Shown here in pieces: positions 60,978-64,000 of a stretch of DNA of 64,000 nucleotides. The stretch is from Torymus aiolomorphi (Eukaryota > Arthropoda > Insecta > Hymenoptera > Torymidae), in NCBI GenBank assembly GCA_036365515.1, contig CM070874.1, positions 213,394,942 through 213,458,941 of the forward strand, read 5' to 3'. Both the position numbers and the translations under genes were made by a program. The notes under the pieces were generated by a model. The model made no database searches. It was not told the DNA's origin and saw only the letters and a program-made list of their open reading frames with translations. The first letter of the stretch is position 1. Each line of letters opens with the position of its first letter.

Positions 60978-62204
60978 GAAGCTGAGAGTTAGCTATCTCC
61001 TGCCGTGAAGAGTCTGTTGATGTGCGTACTCGATTAGCAGCTTGGAGAGTGCTGAGTTCTTCGGCAGTATTAGAGGGTGTTTTTCTGAATAAGGTAGCGC
61101 AGCGAGTGCTAACCTGCCACCGAGTCGAAGTAATCCTTCCGCGTCAAGGAGAGGACGCAGAGAGAGTAGCGTACTTTTCCTCGGGAGCGCCGCGTTGCGA
61201 GTTAGCGCGCTTACCTCGGCCGAAAAGTACTGTGCTTGCGTTTTCCTGATGAGTGCATTGCGAGCCGTACGTAAGTCCGTCGACGTGAGCGCTGGGGCCG
61301 TCTCTTGCCGCTGCCGTTTTGTCTTTGCGTTGCGGATGAATCGAAGACAGTAGGCCGTCACTCGTATAAGTCTTGAATATGAGGAGAAGTGGAGTAAATA
61401 TTCCTCGCCCTCAGTTGTCGCTTGACTCAGTAGCGACGTTTTAGTAGGGTTGCGCCGCTCCGGCACTTCCTCGGGTTGACTTTCGATTGAGTCCTCTGGA
61501 AAGTTTCCAGTTACAAGCCAAGGTGGTCCAGTCCACCATAATTTTGAATCGCTGTGTTCTGACGGTGACGTTCCGTGCGTAGACAAGTCAGCTGGGTTCT
61601 GCTTCGACGGAACGTGTCGCCACTTCGTCGTGGGTAGTAACGTTGAAATTTCACCTGCGCGGGTGGACACAAAGGTGTTCCAGCGGGAGGGATGACTTGA
61701 GAGCCAGCTCAGAACCACCTTAGAGTCTGTCCAGCAATAGACGTCTAATCGATCTTGCTTGAGTTCAACCTGCACTTCGCAGACCACTCGAGCGGCTAGA
61801 TGCGCTCCGCATAATTCAAGGCGCGGTATTGAAAGCGTCTTGATCGATGCCACCTTAGTTTTACCGAGTAGCAGGCTTGTCGCTCGTTCGCTGTCGTCAT
61901 TGGTCGCAACGATGTAGACGCACGCTGTATAACCGCGCTCGGAAGCATCGGAGAATGCATGTAGCTGCAATTTTGAACTCGGGGTTGAGCCAATCCACCT
62001 TGGAATCTTGTGTGAGGTAAGCTCCGGCAGTTCCTCAATGAATAGTTCCCAACGCTCCAGTAATTCGATGGGCAGAAGGTCATCCCATGACGCACCAGAA
62101 AGTCATAGGACTTGCAAAAGCGCCTTTGCGCGGATAACCACCGGGCTGAGCCATCCGTGCGGGTCGAAGAGCTTGGATGTCTCGGAGAGCACCATGCGTT
62201 TGGC
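60978..62204 (-). pseudogene. BEL/Pao RNase H region, broken
   Basis: The RNase H-type segment shows HAFSDASERGY, SIPRLELCGAHLA, CWTDSKVVLSW and HVPSKQNPADLS in order. Upstream on the same frame is SKLFDPHGWLSP, followed by an in-frame TGA near 62102. The segment runs to 60993 and ends at a TAG just after HGRR. It joins RT to integrase in the usual BEL/Pao order. Confidence 0.85.
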
Positions 62205-62800
62205 CTATCGGTGATTTCTCTTAATTGAAGTGACCTTAAACGTGAAGCAATCTTGGCTCGGTAGCCAGGCTGTCCCAAGTGCTGAGACGCATCCTTCGAG
62301 CTTGAGTTGCTTTTCCTCTGACATGTCATGAGTGTCAGCCAATAATTCGGGGCAGTTAGTAGCCCACTTACTTAAGGAAATTCCAGCTGCTGCTAACAGT
62401 GAGCTCAGCTGCCTTTTCGTTTCCGCGGCGGCTTCGAGGGAATCTCCGCCAGCGAGAAAGTCGTCTACATACTTGTGATTCTCTATACTGTTTGTTCCTA
62501 GTGGATACTGCGATTTGTACTGCTGGGCTAGTTCCAAAAGTACTCGGTTGGCAAGAAAGGGTGCTGCAGCGGTCCCATAGGTGACAGTTAGGAGTCCTTA
62601 TGTCCGAAGTTTGTCCTTGGGAGTTTCTCGCCAGACAATAAGTTGTTGGTCGACGTCCTCTCTGCTCACAAGGATTTGCCGGAACATTTTGACAACATCA
62701 GTTCTGAAAACGACTCGAAAAAACCGCCAACGGGTTAGCACAATCCAGACGACTGCGTGGTGTGCCCGTATAGCTCGCTGGGTGCAGTGGTTTTCTGCTA
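62205..62800 (-). pseudogene. BEL/Pao reverse transcriptase remnant
   Basis: RT motifs FRTDVVKMFRQILV, TVTYGTAAAPF and YVDDFLAGGDS lie on one minus-strand frame. They are interrupted by TAA at 62595-62597. The N-terminal RT portion that should link the protease to FRTDV is missing, so a deletion of perhaps a few hundred codons lies near 62800. Confidence 0.85.
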
Positions 62801-63758
62801 TGGCGTAGGCCGGGCCGGACAGTATCCAACCAAACGCTGTCTGTTGGGCTATAGGGTCGCCATTATTGCCACGGCGCATATTTCCAGTTAGCAGTTGTCC
62901 GTATACTTCAGCCCCTATAATGCAATCGATCTTGCCTGGTTTGCCGAAAGAAGGATCAGCGAGGTGGAGTCCAGTAAGGTGGGGCCACGTACTGCGACTG
63001 ACCTTTGCGGCTGGTATCTGCTCGGTAAGCTTCCGCATTACGAGCGCCTCGATAGATATGTCGAAGTCAGGCTGGTACGGGGATCTTAAGCGCGCAGTGA
63101 CTAGCGCTCGGGCTGACCCCGGGGTAGCTGAGCCGATACCTAGAACAGATACACTTACATTAGTTTTTCTTAGGGCTAAACATTGCGCGATTTCTTCAGT
63201 AACAAAAGAAAATTCGGAGCCTTGATCGAGCAACGCTCGAGCGAGGAGTGAGTCTCCCTCGTCGTTGTGCAGCTCGACTACAGCGGTGGCCAATAGTATT
63301 TGTTGGCGCGTCGCTTGCGTGTGCATTGAGGTAACAACTTTCTGCTTGAGTGCGCCTCCTGGCGCAGTCGACTCCTGTTGATTAGTCTCCTTGCGGATGG
63401 GCGCAGAGCTCAATAGTTGATGACCTGCATGTAGAGATGTGTGGTGCTTCTGACCGCAGGTGAAGCAGCGACCCGGAGCACGGCAATCTGTGGAGGAATG
63501 ATTAGGCTTTATACAGTTTTCGCATAGTTTTTGTGACAAAACGAAGGTTCGACGTTGAGGAGCGGCCATCGCCCGATAACTTTCACAATTGTTGAGGTTG
63601 TGTTGCTCCTTGCAACACACACACGTTCTGACCTTGGGGTGAATGTTTTTGCCTGCCTGCCGTGTCTGTCGAGGAGACATGTACTTGCGTTGATTTGGGA
63701 GTCTTTGACCTTGCAGTTTGAATCGCGGCATGGTGTTTGGACGCATCTTTGTTAGCAT
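62801..63758 (-). pseudogene. BEL/Pao zinc knuckle and aspartic protease region
   Basis: Two Cys/His clusters (CVCCKEQHNLNNC and CENCIKPNHSSTDC, then CFTCGQKHHTSLH) lead into the protease motif ALLDQGSEFSFVTEE. GKIDCIIGAEVYGQLL and FGWILSGPA follow, as in the Gag-Pol polyproteins of this family. The open frame 63758-62598 continues into the RT remnant. The join to the Gag segment requires a frame change and a probable deletion near 63758. Confidence 0.85.
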
Positions 63759-64000
63759 GGGACGCCCAGGTGCCTCTCCCAGTCGTCGCGAGTAGTACCA
63801 TCAAGCTTTTGAAGCGTGTGAAAAACCAGCCATGCGTTCCAATGTTTCACCGGGAATTCCAAATTGGCGAATCCGCGTTTTGCTTCCAACATTACATCTA
63901 ATACGCGATTGATCTCTGTCTCCGATTTGTAACTTACCGGGGGGCATGATACTATACTCTTCATATGCGCAAAGAGATTCACGCGGTTACTGTCGTATCT
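63752..64000 (-). pseudogene. BEL/Pao Gag segment, cut by the window edge
   Basis: The frame is open to base 64000 and reads YDSNRVNLFAHMKSIVSCP, then a Gag-type helix-rich stretch (KHWNAWLVFHTLQKLD, TRDDWER). It stops at 63752, out of frame with the zinc-knuckle segment. The Gag N-terminus and 5' LTR lie beyond the window. Confidence 0.75.

Noticed and set aside
59924..63225. Plus-strand frames over the BEL/Pao element
   Set aside because: Antisense shadows of the minus-strand Gag-Pol remnants.

Overview
This window is a repeat-rich, gene-poor stretch of a eukaryotic nuclear genome, most likely an insect. The pointers are an R1-clade non-LTR retrotransposon, a BEL/Pao LTR retrotransposon, a tRNA-derived SINE, spliced DNA-transposon genes and AT-rich intergenic DNA crowded with foldback elements. 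An ant or other hymenopteran fits best, but that is an inference from the style of the repeats. I found no convincing host protein-coding gene in 64 kb. All long coding regions belong to mobile elements.

Layout. 1-5.5 kb: satellite of ~648-bp monomers with a six-monomer higher-order period of 3,891 bp. 5.5-7.1 kb: AT-rich DNA with a foldback element. 7.1-13.4 kb: a 6.3-kb DNA transposon with ~940-bp terminal inverted repeats (TIRs) around an intact four-exon gene, whose spliced frame is open for 663 codons and carries a DFAENY / FSDG..QYKN / AEW signature. 13.4-16.4 kb: an inverted satellite scrap, a Mutator-style foldback with a perfect 9-bp target site duplication sitting in the end of another element, a 15-bp minisatellite with telomere-like words, and two palindromes. 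17-18.6 kb: diverged repeats. 18.6-24.0 kb: an almost intact R1-clade retrotransposon with a 14-15 bp target site duplication, 33-A tail, one frameshift in ORF1 and one nonsense codon in ORF2. 25.0-25.6 kb: tRNA-derived SINE. 25.6-26.9 kb: foldbacks. 26.9-31 kb: dimeric ~740-bp satellite interrupted by a ~95-bp array. 31-32.9 kb: Mutator-like transposase relic on the minus strand.

33.2-37.2 kb is an unusual mosaic: (TA)n tracts alternate with a few modules (here called A, B, C, D) that recur in both orientations, ending in a ~1.5-2 kb palindrome with ~694-bp arms. 37.6-46.0 kb: a second satellite with a 3,027-bp higher-order period. 46.0-48.7 kb: a cluster of an AAGTCTGGC word, a ~270-bp tandem repeat and a (TG)n tract. 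48.8-59.1 kb: AT-rich DNA with nested TIR elements, a scrap of the 7-13 kb transposon's TIR, GC-richer unique DNA, and more foldbacks and tandem repeats. 59.3-64.0 kb: a decayed minus-strand BEL/Pao element that runs off the right edge.

The theme that links the accessory DNA is a set of short elements, each of which repeats its own 7-12 bp word in both orientations (CTTATGCAGACA, GGAAGTTTGAGG, AAGTCTGGC, GAGGAACA, GGGGCACG, GACACGTCG). Where ends can be seen, the internal word resembles the end sequence. I treat this as the best candidate for an undescribed system. The intact spliced transposon at 7.1-13.4 kb is the best candidate for a live mobile element.
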